Positions 35,615 through 44,067 of a stretch of DNA of 64,000 nt are shown here, piece by piece. Numbering within the stretch: position 1 is the first letter of the stretch; every line of letters begins with the position of its first letter. The position numbers were made by a program, and so were the translations under genes. The notes beneath the pieces are model-generated. The model was not told where the DNA came from. It worked only from the letters and a program-made list of their open reading frames with translations, and did not search any database. Origin of the DNA: Rhodanobacteraceae bacterium (GTDB taxonomy: Bacteria > Acidobacteriota > Terriglobia > Terriglobales > Acidobacteriaceae); the NCBI GenBank assembly GCA_903970285.1, contig CAJCHN010000148.1, positions 46,041 through 110,040 on the forward strand. Reading direction: 5' to 3'.

Positions 35615-36906
35615 GCGTCGGCTCGCAGGACGGTCGCGGGATCGGCTCTGAGGGCCTTGCGGATCGACGGGGTCGAGCCCGCGGCCGTGACCACCAGCGC
35701 CAAGGCAAGCACCACCGGCAGCAACACCGGGTTCAGCAGGGCGGCCGCACCGTCTCCCGGGAAGATGTCCGCGCCCATCCAGAAGGCGAGGGCTGAGCCA
35801 GCAAGGTAGCCGATGGCGCCGGCGAGCACGGCGAGCAGGCCGGACTCCGCGTAGAAGAGCCCGGCAATGGCAGCCTTTCCGGCGCCGAGCGAGCGCATAA
35901 GGCCGATCTCGCGGCGGCGTTCCAGCACGGCAGTCGCCATGGCGGCCGAGACGGCGAAGCCGGCGGCAAGCAGCGCGGCGCCGCTCACCAGCCACATGAG
36001 GCCGGAGATGCGGGCGAGCACGGTGCCTTCGGTCTGCTCGACGCGGCGCACCTGCTCCGCCTGCGCGCCTGGGATGGCCTCGCGAATCTGGTAGGCGATG
36101 GAGTTGGCGTAGGGGCGGCAGTACCACACGTCGCGGAGCCTGGCGGGGAGGCTGTCGGGATCGCGGCGGGCGAACGCGTCTTCGGGCTTGGTGCGAGCGG
36201 AAATCTCGACGCGATCGACCGGATCGCTTGCATTTACGAAGCGCTGCGCGCTGCTGAGCGGTAAGAGAACCTTATCTTCGAATGAATCGCCGGTGGTGGC
36301 GATTCCAACGATCGGAAGCGACAGTATCAAGGGGATGCGACGGTGAGCAGATTCCATCTGCGAGGCGGGCTCAATCGTCCGAAGAGAATCGCCAATCTTG
36401 AGCCCGAGTCGATGCGCTATTTGCGCTCCAAGCACGACTTCATCAGGGGATGAGGGCCACTTGCCCTTGAGCTTCCACCACGGGTGTAATGAAGGCGCTC
36501 CCGTATAGAGCGCTCCAAAGGAGTGGTGGAACCAGAGGCCGATCGCCGGGAGTTCGTTTCCATTGCCGTCGGAGAGTTGAAGCAGGAGCTCCGGGCTGAC
36601 GCCGGTAATGTTGTTGGCCCAGAAGATCGTCTTGAGCTTCTCTAGATCCGATTCCTTGAGGTAGGCTCCGCGGGTGGCGGGCTTCACGTCCACGCCGCCG
36701 ATCTTCACCTGGAGCTGTTCTGCCTTGGGAAAGACGACGATGTTTGCCCCGTACACGGCCAGTTCCTGGTGGATGCGATCGCCGATCGTCGTCGCCAGGG
36801 CAAGCATCGCCGTTACCGCCGTGGTGCCCAGCAGGATCGCAGCCCCGGCAAGCAGCTTCTGGCGGCGTTGACGGACGAAGGACTCCCAAAGGAGGCGGAG
36901 GAACAT
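35611..36906 (-). CDS. FtsX/MacB-type ABC permease 1
   Basis: A 431-residue permease with the MacB/FtsX architecture: N-terminal TM helix (LLAGAAILLGTTAVTAML), a large periplasmic domain beginning HQELAVYGANIVVFPKAEQL, and a C-terminal core (GLMWLVSGAALLAAGFAV, LERRREIGLMRSLGAGKA). I chose ATG 36906 because GGAGGCAAG precedes it; upstream in-frame ATGs lack one. It lies 172 bp after the FTR1 gene, with a palindromic element between, and overlaps the second permease by 4 bp. It probably moves a substrate across or out of the inner membrane together with permease 2 and the ATPase. Confidence 0.9.
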   Translation of the reverse strand: MFLRLLWESFVRQRRQKLLAGAAILLGTTAVTAMLALATTIGDRIHQELAVYGANIVVFPKAEQLQVKIGGVDVKPATRGAYLKESDLEKLKTIFWANNITGVSPELLLQLSDGNGNELPAIGLWFHHSFGALYTGAPSLHPWWKLKGKWPSSPDEVVLGAQIAHRLGLKIGDSLRTIEPASQMESAHRRIPLILSLPIVGIATTGDSFEDKVLLPLSSAQRFVNASDPVDRVEISARTKPEDAFARRDPDSLPARLRDVWYCRPYANSIAYQIREAIPGAQAEQVRRVEQTEGTVLARISGLMWLVSGAALLAAGFAVSAAMATAVLERRREIGLMRSLGAGKAAIAGLFYAESGLLAVLAGAIGYLAGSALAFWMGADIFPGDGAAALLNPVLLPVVLALALVVTAAGSTPSIRKALRADPATVLRADA

Positions 36907-36940
36907 TAGCTTGCCTCCGCCTGGTTCCGGGACGGTCGGA

Positions 36941-37024
36941 CCCATGTCTGAGAGGCGAGACATGGGGCAGCCACAGTAGGGATAATCCCCATGTCAGCCG
37001 CTTGGAACCGCTTACGACATGGGG
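36941..37024. repeat. Double palindromic element built on GACATGGGG
   Basis: CCCATGTCT (36941-36949) pairs with AGACATGGG (36958-36966), and CCCCATGTC (36987-36995) pairs with GACATGGGG (37016-37024). Four copies of the same core in alternating orientation give two adjacent hairpins between FTR1 and permease 1. It looks like an interspersed palindromic element; in RNA it could adjust expression between the two genes. Confidence 0.7.
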
Positions 37025-37078
37025 CACCCGCGGCGACGCGCGGGGCATCCGAATGCGTACCCGGACTGGGGCTGCAGG

Positions 37079-38347
37079 TCACTTTTCAAACCGGGGGGCG
37101 ATGGATTTCAGGTCGGTGGCGGCGATGATGATCTGGCCGGTGACCTGGGTGGAGGGCAGCGGGATGGGGTTGCAGCCGCCCGGCTGTCCCATGGAGGCCG
37201 GGTTCAGCGGACTGGCGCACATCTTGCACGTAATGCCCTGCGAGCCGATGTAAAACCCGACGGGTCCACAGATGGAGCATGCGTCGGCTACTGAAACGAT
37301 GTTGCCGTCAGGCTTCTTGAACAGCAGGAAGCGCACCTCCGGCGAGTGGCCATTGCCGTCGTCCACATGCACGCCAAAGCGGTGCAGCTTGTCGTCGCCG
37401 ATCTGGCTGGCGGGAACGGTGACCTGGCCGCCCACCAGGGTGACGGAGTCGGTTGGACTCAGCTCGGTCGAGGACTTAGCGTAGATGAATTCGGCCGACG
37501 ACAGAAAGATGAAGGTGAAGCTGGTGACGACGACGCCTGTCATCCACAGCTTTTCGCGGCGCGCGGACCATGCTGCGCGGCGCTTCTCGGCTGGGCTTGC
37601 GGTTTCAGCCAGCACAACCGGAACCCGCCGCCTCTGCTCCATCAGGATCATCAGGCCGGCGAGTGCGAGCATGGTCACAAAGAAAAAGAGGTCGTTGCGC
37701 ACGATCGGTCCGATGTAACGCATCTCCGCCGTGCTCGAGGGCAGGACGCCGTTTTCCGAGAGCTCGTGCAGGCCGCTGACGATCAGCTGGAAGGTGACGA
37801 AATACAGGATGATGGATGTTACGCGGAAGAAGCGCTGCAGGTTGATCTTGACGCTGCCGCGGATGAAGAGCACGCCGAAGATGACCGAGACCAGCACGCC
37901 GAGAGCCGTCCCGGTAAAGCTGAGCAGCTCGGTCGAGTTGAGCGATACCGCCGAGAGAATCAGGACCGTCTCGACCCCCTCGCGCAGGACCAGCAGAAAC
38001 ACCAGCAGGAAGAGCCCGACCCTGGAGGTTCCGCCGGTAGCTCGGGCGATCCTGGCCTCAATCTCGCCCTTCATCGACCGGGCGGTCTTGTTCATAAACC
38101 AGATCATTGAGATGACAAAGACGGCGGCGACCAGCATCACCCAGCCTTCAATGATGTCGGAGTTAAGCTGCAGCCTTGAAATGATGACGGCCACCAGAAC
38201 GCTGGCGGCGACCGCAGAGCCGAGGGCGTAAAAGACGGTCTTCTTGAGTTCGGGCCGACCGATCTTGCCCAGGTAGGCGAAGATGATTCCCACGATCAGG
38301 GACGCTTCGACCCCTTCGCGGAGGGTGATGACAAATGCCTGCAGCAT
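37079..38347 (-). CDS. FTR1-family iron permease fused to DUF2318 domain
   Basis: A 422-residue fusion. The N-terminal ~270 residues are a seven-helix FTR1/EfeU-type high-affinity iron permease with two acidic iron motifs, LREGVEASLIVG and LREGVETVLILS. A further TM helix follows (WMTGVVVTSFTFIFLSSAEF), then a periplasmic DUF2318 domain with the cysteine motifs ACSICGPVGFY, CKMCASP and GGCNPIPLPS, expected to bind a metal or cofactor. I chose ATG 38347 (GGAAACGAG upstream); ATG 38371 is the longer option. It heads an operon with two FtsX permeases and an ATPase, resembling the Campylobacter ftr1-p19 locus; no P19 gene is visible. Confidence 0.92.
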   Translation of the reverse strand: MLQAFVITLREGVEASLIVGIIFAYLGKIGRPELKKTVFYALGSAVAASVLVAVIISRLQLNSDIIEGWVMLVAAVFVISMIWFMNKTARSMKGEIEARIARATGGTSRVGLFLLVFLLVLREGVETVLILSAVSLNSTELLSFTGTALGVLVSVIFGVLFIRGSVKINLQRFFRVTSIILYFVTFQLIVSGLHELSENGVLPSSTAEMRYIGPIVRNDLFFFVTMLALAGLMILMEQRRRVPVVLAETASPAEKRRAAWSARREKLWMTGVVVTSFTFIFLSSAEFIYAKSSTELSPTDSVTLVGGQVTVPASQIGDDKLHRFGVHVDDGNGHSPEVRFLLFKKPDGNIVSVADACSICGPVGFYIGSQGITCKMCASPLNPASMGQPGGCNPIPLPSTQVTGQIIIAATDLKSIAPRFEK

Positions 38348-38540
38348 CTCGTTTCCGATCTCTTCCAGCATGCGGCAGATTGGGGTCTGCCGAGCCGCCG
38401 GACACCTGTGATGCCAGGTCCGGCCTACCCTTCGAGTCTAATCAGGACCAATTTGGTCGTCAATCGAAGTGTCGGCAATTGAGCGAGGAACTTGGCTGCT
38501 GTGGATATTTTCCGTCCTTGATACGGCGATGCTGAAAGCT

Positions 38541-39152
38541 ATGAAGCTTGACGAGAAGAATTTGCTGATCAAACGGAGCCGGTTCGTGCTGTTGCTGGCC
38601 GCGGTGCTGGTGGCGCCGTTGATGTCACCGCTTGGGGCGCAGGATCGATTGCCGCAGCCGCCGGCGATCGTTTACCTGATCCGCCATGCGGAGAAGCTGA
38701 CGGATGGACGCGAGGACCTCTCATGGGCCGGGTATCGGCGGGCGGCGGCGCTGCCGGAGCTTTTTCTCGCCGCCCCGGGAGCGACGCGAACCCTGCTCCC
38801 ACGGCCTGATTTCCTCTTCGCGACCAGGGCGAGCAAAAAGAGCAACCGGCCGTATGAGACGTTGATGCCGCTGGCTTCGGCGCTAAACCTGCCCATCTCG
38901 AACCAGGTTGCGAATGACGACTTCGCCGCGCTCGCGCAGGAGCTGCTAAGCGGAAGGTACGCTGGCAAGATCGTGCTGGTGGCCTGGCATCACGGCAGGC
39001 TGCCGGCTCTCGCGACCGCCCTGGGAGCGACTCCACCCTACGACAAGTGGCCGGACAGCCAGTTCGACCGCATCTGGAGGATCGACTTCGCCGGCGGAAA
39101 AGCCACGCTAATCGACCTGCCTCAGAGCCTGATGCCGGGCGACTCAAGATAA
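38541..39152 (+). CDS. Exported histidine phosphatase superfamily protein
   Basis: A 203-residue protein with a signal peptide (RSRFVLLLAAVLVAPLMSPL, cleaved near GAQ). The histidine phosphatase motif is IVYLIRHAEKLTDG, where His and Arg are the phosphoryl-binding pair. The second catalytic His is in VLVAWHHGRLPALATALG. It is at the short end of the superfamily, and the substrate is unknown. The start is uncertain: ATG 38541 or 38529 both work. A hairpin (GCCGGA/TCCGGC, 38397-38424) lies in the divergent gap with the FTR1 gene. Confidence 0.75.
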   Translation: MKLDEKNLLIKRSRFVLLLAAVLVAPLMSPLGAQDRLPQPPAIVYLIRHAEKLTDGREDLSWAGYRRAAALPELFLAAPGATRTLLPRPDFLFATRASKKSNRPYETLMPLASALNLPISNQVANDDFAALAQELLSGRYAGKIVLVAWHHGRLPALATALGATPPYDKWPDSQFDRIWRIDFAGGKATLIDLPQSLMPGDSR

Positions 39153-39215
39153 GCGTCAAGCCTCAATCGCCACAGCGTAGCGGGAGACTCGATTCATGTT
39201 CGAAGGATTGTGCGG

Positions 39216-39292
39216 ATGGTGCGCCCGGAAGGATTCGAACCTCCGACCCTTTGGTTCGTAGCCAAATGCTCTATCCAGCTGAGCTACGGGCG
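39216..39292 (-). tRNA. tRNA-Arg (anticodon ACG), with encoded CCA
   Basis: The minus strand gives a complete cloverleaf: acceptor GCGCCCG/CGGGCGC, D arm GCTC-AGCTGGATA-GAGC, anticodon stem TTTGG/CCAAA with loop CTACGAA (anticodon ACG, read as ICG after deamination), T arm with TTCGAAT, discriminator A, CCA at 39216-39218. It shares its acceptor and D arm with the Arg-CCG gene at 7104-7180. Confidence 0.97.
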
Positions 39293-39383
39293 CACATTGC
39301 ATTCACTACAACTAGGCAAGAATATCGGAACCTGGGCCGCAGGGCAAGGCTTCGGACGTTCCCTCTGTTGAGTTCCCGGCGGC

Positions 39384-41588
39384 TCACAACGTCTCGTCCA
39401 GGTGAATCGCCTCCAGCTTCGCCTGGAAGTCCGCGTCGGCGGCTGTCCGGTCCCGGTGCAGCTTGTCGAGTTGGGTGCGCAGCGCGGCCAGCCGGTCTTC
39501 CTGCGAGTTCAGCTCGCCGGTGTAGCGCTGCAGCAGAGCGCGCTCTTCCGCGCTGCCCTTCAACGCCTTCATGTTCTCGCGCAGGCGATCCTGATCCTTG
39601 GCGATCGCCGCAATCTCCGCTTCGGCCGCGCGAATCTGCTCGTCGATCGCGACCACGCGGTTGTGGGCGTCGAAGGCGGGCTGCAGCGCCGCCAGTGCCT
39701 CGGGACTGGCCTTGGCGTCACGCAACAGGATGCGAAGCTGCTCTTCGCTGCGGTCGACAAGGCGGATGTACTCGAAGTTGGTATGCTTCTCGCCGATGTG
39801 CAGGTGGACGGTCTCGAGCGGGCGGGTGACCACGCGAAAGCGGTAGGCGTTCGGCGTCGTCTCCGCCGGTTTTGGGTCCGAGTCGAGCGTCCAGCCCTGG
39901 CGGATAGGCTGCTCCACGATGACGGTCCGCGGATCGGGCGCAGCGTTGTGCACCAAGTACTCCACCTCCGCAATCTCGGTGGAGGTTTCGGTGAGGACGC
40001 CTTTCTGGATCTGCAGCCGGGTGACGGTTCGGGTGTAGTTGTTGTGGTCGGGCGAGACGCGGACGGCCTGATCCGCCGCATACGACAGCAGGCGTTTCTC
40101 GCCGGGGTGGATGGGATCGAGCAAGCCTTCGCCGCCGAAACTGCCGTTTTCGACGATCGAGAAGCTGCCGCGATCGAGCGTGAGGTTCGAGCTGTTGGTG
40201 ATCCAGAGGGCACGCAGCGCAACCGGCTGCTGCGCCGACCATAACGTGACCCGCTCGACCGGGAGCGTGGTCTGCAGGATGGGAACCAGCGCGGACTCAT
40301 TCTTGCGGATGGTGATGGGGTCCAAGAGCGAATATTCGAAGAAGTCGTCGAAGGCAGAGGTGGTGGTCTGCGGGGTAAGCGAGGCTTGTGCAGTTTGGGC
40401 ATAGTCGATGGGACCGCCCACTCCGTTACCGATCCCACGACCGACGCCTCCAGCCACGCCCCCCGCGACACCGCCCGCCATTCCACGCAGACCAGCAACG
40501 TAAGCGCGGCCGTTCATCGGCATGGCGGTGACCGGGGCGGCGGAGACAGAGACAGTTTCACTGGCCTGCCCTATCGGCGGAGGTTCCGGCGGCGGCATTG
40601 CGCCGTTGACGTCATTGACGGTCGATTCGCCGGAATCATGGGTCTGCGGCGTAAGCTGCGCTTCGGCGGGCAGCGGGATCTCCGGACGGCGCGTGTAGTA
40701 GGGCGTGGAGAGCGGCTGCAGAAACGATTGCGGCGCGCCGGCTATCAGGTCGAGATGCACGTTGTTCCAATCGGAGCCGGTGGTGTTGTCGACCACCGAC
40801 CAGCCCTGCAGCGTGGCTTCCTTCGCGCTGTTCGCCTCGGAGTTGGTGAAGAGGATGCGGTAGGTCGACTTCCAGACCGGAACCTCCGAGATATAGGAGA
40901 CGCGCAGTTCTCGCGGACCCGCGCCGCGGTCGAGCAGCGTCAGGTGCCGCAGGCCCTGGTTGCGCGTGCTTGCCAGCAGTTCGAGATAGCGGGTCACGTC
41001 GGTATGCAGCGCGGTGTCGAGCAGAGTAACCGAGACCGTCGCCGTCAGCTCAAGGGTTCTCACCTGGCCGGAGTCGGAGATGACGGTGACGAAGCGCCGG
41101 GCATCGGAGCCGTCGGCGGAGGTGTCGCCGTCGCCGTCCTTCTTCCTGGCGGCGCGGAGATCGATGCTGAGCAGACGTCCGGTGATGCTGCCGCCCGGAG
41201 CCATCACCTGCACCCGCGCGCCGCGGATGGCGTTGTAGAAGTCGATGTCGGTCGGGTCCGCGTTGAGCGCGAGCGGCAGCGTCTTCAGTTGCTGATCGAG
41301 CGGCGTGGTGGAGTTGTAGCTTGCGCCGGAGATGCGCCCGCCGTTCAGGTCGATCGCGGTCAGCGACTGCAGCACGTCATTGAGCTGGGCGGAGGTGAAG
41401 TCGATGGTGACGGATTGATCGCCCTGCACGCGCCCCGCATGCTCGAAGAAGCCGACGCCGTTCTTGTAGAGGGCGACGCGGGTGATCGGCAATTGTTCGG
41501 TCTTCGTCTCCATTTTCGAGACGGTTTGGTGGGTCTGCGCGGCAGCAGACCAGGAGGCAAGGGCAAGCAGGGTAAGCGGAACGCGCAT
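39384..41588 (-). CDS. DUF4139 domain protein, exported
   Basis: A 734-residue protein with a signal peptide (MRVPLTLLALASWSAAAQ). The N-terminal part (VALYKNGVGFFEHAG, LNDVLQSLTAIDLNGG) and the long beta-rich body are typical of DUF4139 proteins (RTLELTATV, VPVWKSTYRI, WSVVDNTTGSDWNNVHL). A coiled coil rich in Glu/Arg lies at the C-terminus (about 625-725). An unusual insertion at about 340-395 reads ASETVSVSAAPVTAMPMNGR and then a Gly-rich GMAGGVAGGVAGGVGRG repeat. The function is unknown; the protein is probably periplasmic. A tRNA lies downstream and the gene is divergent from the acyl-CoA dehydrogenase. Confidence 0.85.
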   Translation of the reverse strand: MRVPLTLLALASWSAAAQTHQTVSKMETKTEQLPITRVALYKNGVGFFEHAGRVQGDQSVTIDFTSAQLNDVLQSLTAIDLNGGRISGASYNSTTPLDQQLKTLPLALNADPTDIDFYNAIRGARVQVMAPGGSITGRLLSIDLRAARKKDGDGDTSADGSDARRFVTVISDSGQVRTLELTATVSVTLLDTALHTDVTRYLELLASTRNQGLRHLTLLDRGAGPRELRVSYISEVPVWKSTYRILFTNSEANSAKEATLQGWSVVDNTTGSDWNNVHLDLIAGAPQSFLQPLSTPYYTRRPEIPLPAEAQLTPQTHDSGESTVNDVNGAMPPPEPPPIGQASETVSVSAAPVTAMPMNGRAYVAGLRGMAGGVAGGVAGGVGRGIGNGVGGPIDYAQTAQASLTPQTTTSAFDDFFEYSLLDPITIRKNESALVPILQTTLPVERVTLWSAQQPVALRALWITNSSNLTLDRGSFSIVENGSFGGEGLLDPIHPGEKRLLSYAADQAVRVSPDHNNYTRTVTRLQIQKGVLTETSTEIAEVEYLVHNAAPDPRTVIVEQPIRQGWTLDSDPKPAETTPNAYRFRVVTRPLETVHLHIGEKHTNFEYIRLVDRSEEQLRILLRDAKASPEALAALQPAFDAHNRVVAIDEQIRAAEAEIAAIAKDQDRLRENMKALKGSAEERALLQRYTGELNSQEDRLAALRTQLDKLHRDRTAADADFQAKLEAIHLDETL

Positions 41589-41786
41589 GGGGTCGAACTC
41601 CAGGGGTGCTTCCTGCTTAGACCGGAGTTGCGCCTGGTTTGTTCCCAGAACTCAGAGACAAAAGCAGTCGGCACGTTTTGACGGCACCAACTGCTCCTGC
41701 TCACGGCTGGCGCGCCGTCGCTTGCCTCTCGTCGTCGCCATTGACTATGCTTATGCGGCTATTAGTTTCAGTGATGGGAGAACGGG

Positions 41787-42932
41787 ATGTTCGGGTTGAC
41801 GGAAGAGCAGGAGAGTCTACGCAGGGAAGTCCGGGCGTTCGCGGCGAAAGAGGTTGCACCGCACGTCTCCGAATGGGACGAGAGCAGCATCTTCCCGGCA
41901 GCGGTGGTCAGGCAGATGGGCCAGATGGGGTTGATGGGAGTCATCTTTCCCGAAGAACTGGGCGGTGCGGGTCTGGGGTATGTCGAGTATGTGCTGGCCA
42001 TCGAAGAGCTTTCAAGGGTCGATGGAAGCGTCGGCATCATCGTCGCCTCGCACAACTCGCTCTGCACGAACCACATCATGCTGGGCGGTGATGACGCGCA
42101 GAGGAAGCGCTGGATTCCGAAGCTGGCGGGCGGAGAGTGGCTTGGGGCGTGGGGGTTGACCGAGCCCGGATCGGGCTCGGACGCGGGCGGCATGCGAACC
42201 ACCGCCGTGCGCAAGGGCGATGGCTGGGTTCTGAACGGATCCAAGACCTTCATCACCAACGGCACCTACGCGAATTGCGCGGTGGTGCTGGCCTTGACCG
42301 ATCGCGAGAAGGGAACGCATGGCGGCATCTCGGCGTTTCTGGTCGAAAAGGGCATGGCCGGATTTCGTCCGGGCAAGAAGGAGAACAAGCTCGGCCTGCG
42401 CGCGAGCGATACGGCGGAACTGATCCTGGAGGACTGCTTTGTGCCTGCGGATCACCTGCTCGGGGTAGAGGGTGCGGGCTTCAAGGACGCCATGCGTGTG
42501 CTCGATGGAGGCCGCATCTCGATCGCGGCGCTCAGCCTGGGGATCGCGCGCGGCGCGCTCGATGCGGCGCTGAAGTATGCCACCCAGCGGCGCCAGTTCG
42601 GCAAAGCGATCAGTGATTTCCAGGGAGTTCAGTTCAAGCTGGCAACCATGGCGACCGAACTCGACGCCGCCTGGCTGTTGACCATGCGCGCCGCGCGGAT
42701 GAAGGATGCAGGGCAGAAGGTGACGCTCGAAGCCAGCATGGCAAAGCTCTACGCCAGCGAGGTAGCGTGCCGCATCTGCGACGAGGGAGTCCAGATTCAT
42801 GGAGGGTACGGCTTCATCAAGGACTATCCGGCGGAGAAGTTTTACCGCGATGTGAAGCTGTGCACCATTGGCGAAGGTACCAGCGAGATTCAGCGCATCG
42901 TGATCGCAAGAGAACTGTTGAAGAACGTGTAG
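41787..42932 (+). CDS. Acyl-CoA dehydrogenase
   Basis: An FAD flavoenzyme of 381 residues that oxidises acyl-CoA to enoyl-CoA, passing electrons to ETF. Family hallmarks: [75 protein letters not shown] and the C-terminal [17 protein letters not shown], whose Glu is at the catalytic-base position of short-chain-type enzymes. The length is standard. The ATG at 41787 follows GGGAGAACGGG. Chain-length preference cannot be read. It may feed propionyl-CoA or branched-chain pathways served by the mutase, but the two are not linked. Confidence 0.93.
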   Translation: MFGLTEEQESLRREVRAFAAKEVAPHVSEWDESSIFPAAVVRQMGQMGLMGVIFPEELGGAGLGYVEYVLAIEELSRVDGSVGIIVASHNSLCTNHIMLGGDDAQRKRWIPKLAGGEWLGAWGLTEPGSGSDAGGMRTTAVRKGDGWVLNGSKTFITNGTYANCAVVLALTDREKGTHGGISAFLVEKGMAGFRPGKKENKLGLRASDTAELILEDCFVPADHLLGVEGAGFKDAMRVLDGGRISIAALSLGIARGALDAALKYATQRRQFGKAISDFQGVQFKLATMATELDAAWLLTMRAARMKDAGQKVTLEASMAKLYASEVACRICDEGVQIHGGYGFIKDYPAEKFYRDVKLCTIGEGTSEIQRIVIARELLKNV

Positions 42933-43004
42933 ACAGCCTCATACTCCCTGTCGTGCGCGGCGCCCGTGGACGGTGCGGTAGTCTGGCGTCTGAGGGGTGC
43001 CGCC

Positions 43005-44042
43005 ATGCGCAGCTTGCGACTCGCTGTCTATCTCTTTCTTCTCTGCGGAGTCATGTCCGCGCAGAAGCCGTGGCCGGTCCGCGCGGTCATCGTCACCACC
43101 TTCGAGATCGGCAACGACACCGGCGACGCGCCAGGCGAGTTCCAGCTCTGGGTCGAGCGCGAACACCTGGATGAGGTGGTAGCCTTCCCGGGCGGAACCC
43201 ACCCGCTGCGCAGCAACGCCGATCATACCGTGCTGGGCATGGTGAGCGGCACGACGCTGGTCAACGCCACGGCCTCGATGATGGCGCTGGGCCTCGATCC
43301 GCGCTTCGATCTCACTCACGCCTACTTCCTCATCAACGGCATCGCAGGAATTGATCCGGAGGTGGGGTCGATCGGCTCGGCTGCCTGGGCTTCCTATGTG
43401 GTCGGTGATGTCGCCCGGGAGATCGATCGCGCGGACATGCCGGCAGAGTGGCCCTATGGCTGGTTTCCCGTGGGGGCGCATGCTCCCGACCCTCCCACCG
43501 TTCCGGCCGCACCCTGGACGCGGACCAATCTCTACATCCTGAACCCGAAGCTGGCACAGTGGGCCTTCCTCCAGACCAGGTCTCTGAAGCTTGTGGACGA
43601 TCCGGCGGTCGCCGCATTTCGCGCCGAATACAAAGGCTTCGCAGAGGCACAGAAGCCGCCGTTCGTGCTGATGGGCGACACCTTCGCCAGCGACTACTAC
43701 TGGCACGGGGCGGTGATGACGCAGTTCGCGCGCGACTGGGTACGGCTCTATACCGCCGGCAAAGGCCGTTTCGCGACCACCGAGATGGAGGATTCCGGGT
43801 TCATGGGGGCGCTGGAGCGGCTGGCGGCGATGCAGCGGGTCGATCCGCAGCGCGTCATGGTGCTGCGCTCAGGCAGCAACTACTCCGAGCCGCGTCCCGG
43901 CCACACCGCCGTCGAATCGGTCACCGCCCCGTACATCGGCACCAGGGTAGCGCTCGAGTCGGCATGGCTGTGCGGCAGCACCGTGTTGCACCAGATCCTG
44001 GCAGATTGGGACGTGACCCGGAGCAAGATCCCGGGCGATTGA
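43005..44042 (+). CDS. Purine nucleoside permease (NUP) family protein, exported
   Basis: A 345-residue protein with a signal peptide (RSLRLAVYLFLLCGVMSAQ). The rest matches the NUP family first described in Candida: VRAVIVTTFEIGNDTGDAPG, FPGGTHPLRSNADHTVLGMV, THAYFLINGIAGIDPEVGS, SAAWASYVVGDVAREID and MEDSGFMGAL. The fold resembles nucleoside phosphorylases and the protein is not polytopic, so despite the name it may act as a periplasmic nucleoside-binding or -cleaving protein. The ATG at 43005 is preceded by GAGGGG. It follows the acyl-CoA dehydrogenase by 72 bp. Confidence 0.88.
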   Translation: MRSLRLAVYLFLLCGVMSAQKPWPVRAVIVTTFEIGNDTGDAPGEFQLWVEREHLDEVVAFPGGTHPLRSNADHTVLGMVSGTTLVNATASMMALGLDPRFDLTHAYFLINGIAGIDPEVGSIGSAAWASYVVGDVAREIDRADMPAEWPYGWFPVGAHAPDPPTVPAAPWTRTNLYILNPKLAQWAFLQTRSLKLVDDPAVAAFRAEYKGFAEAQKPPFVLMGDTFASDYYWHGAVMTQFARDWVRLYTAGKGRFATTEMEDSGFMGALERLAAMQRVDPQRVMVLRSGSNYSEPRPGHTAVESVTAPYIGTRVALESAWLCGSTVLHQILADWDVTRSKIPGD

Positions 44043-44067
44043 GCGACGTTGCCCTTACACGAATCAG

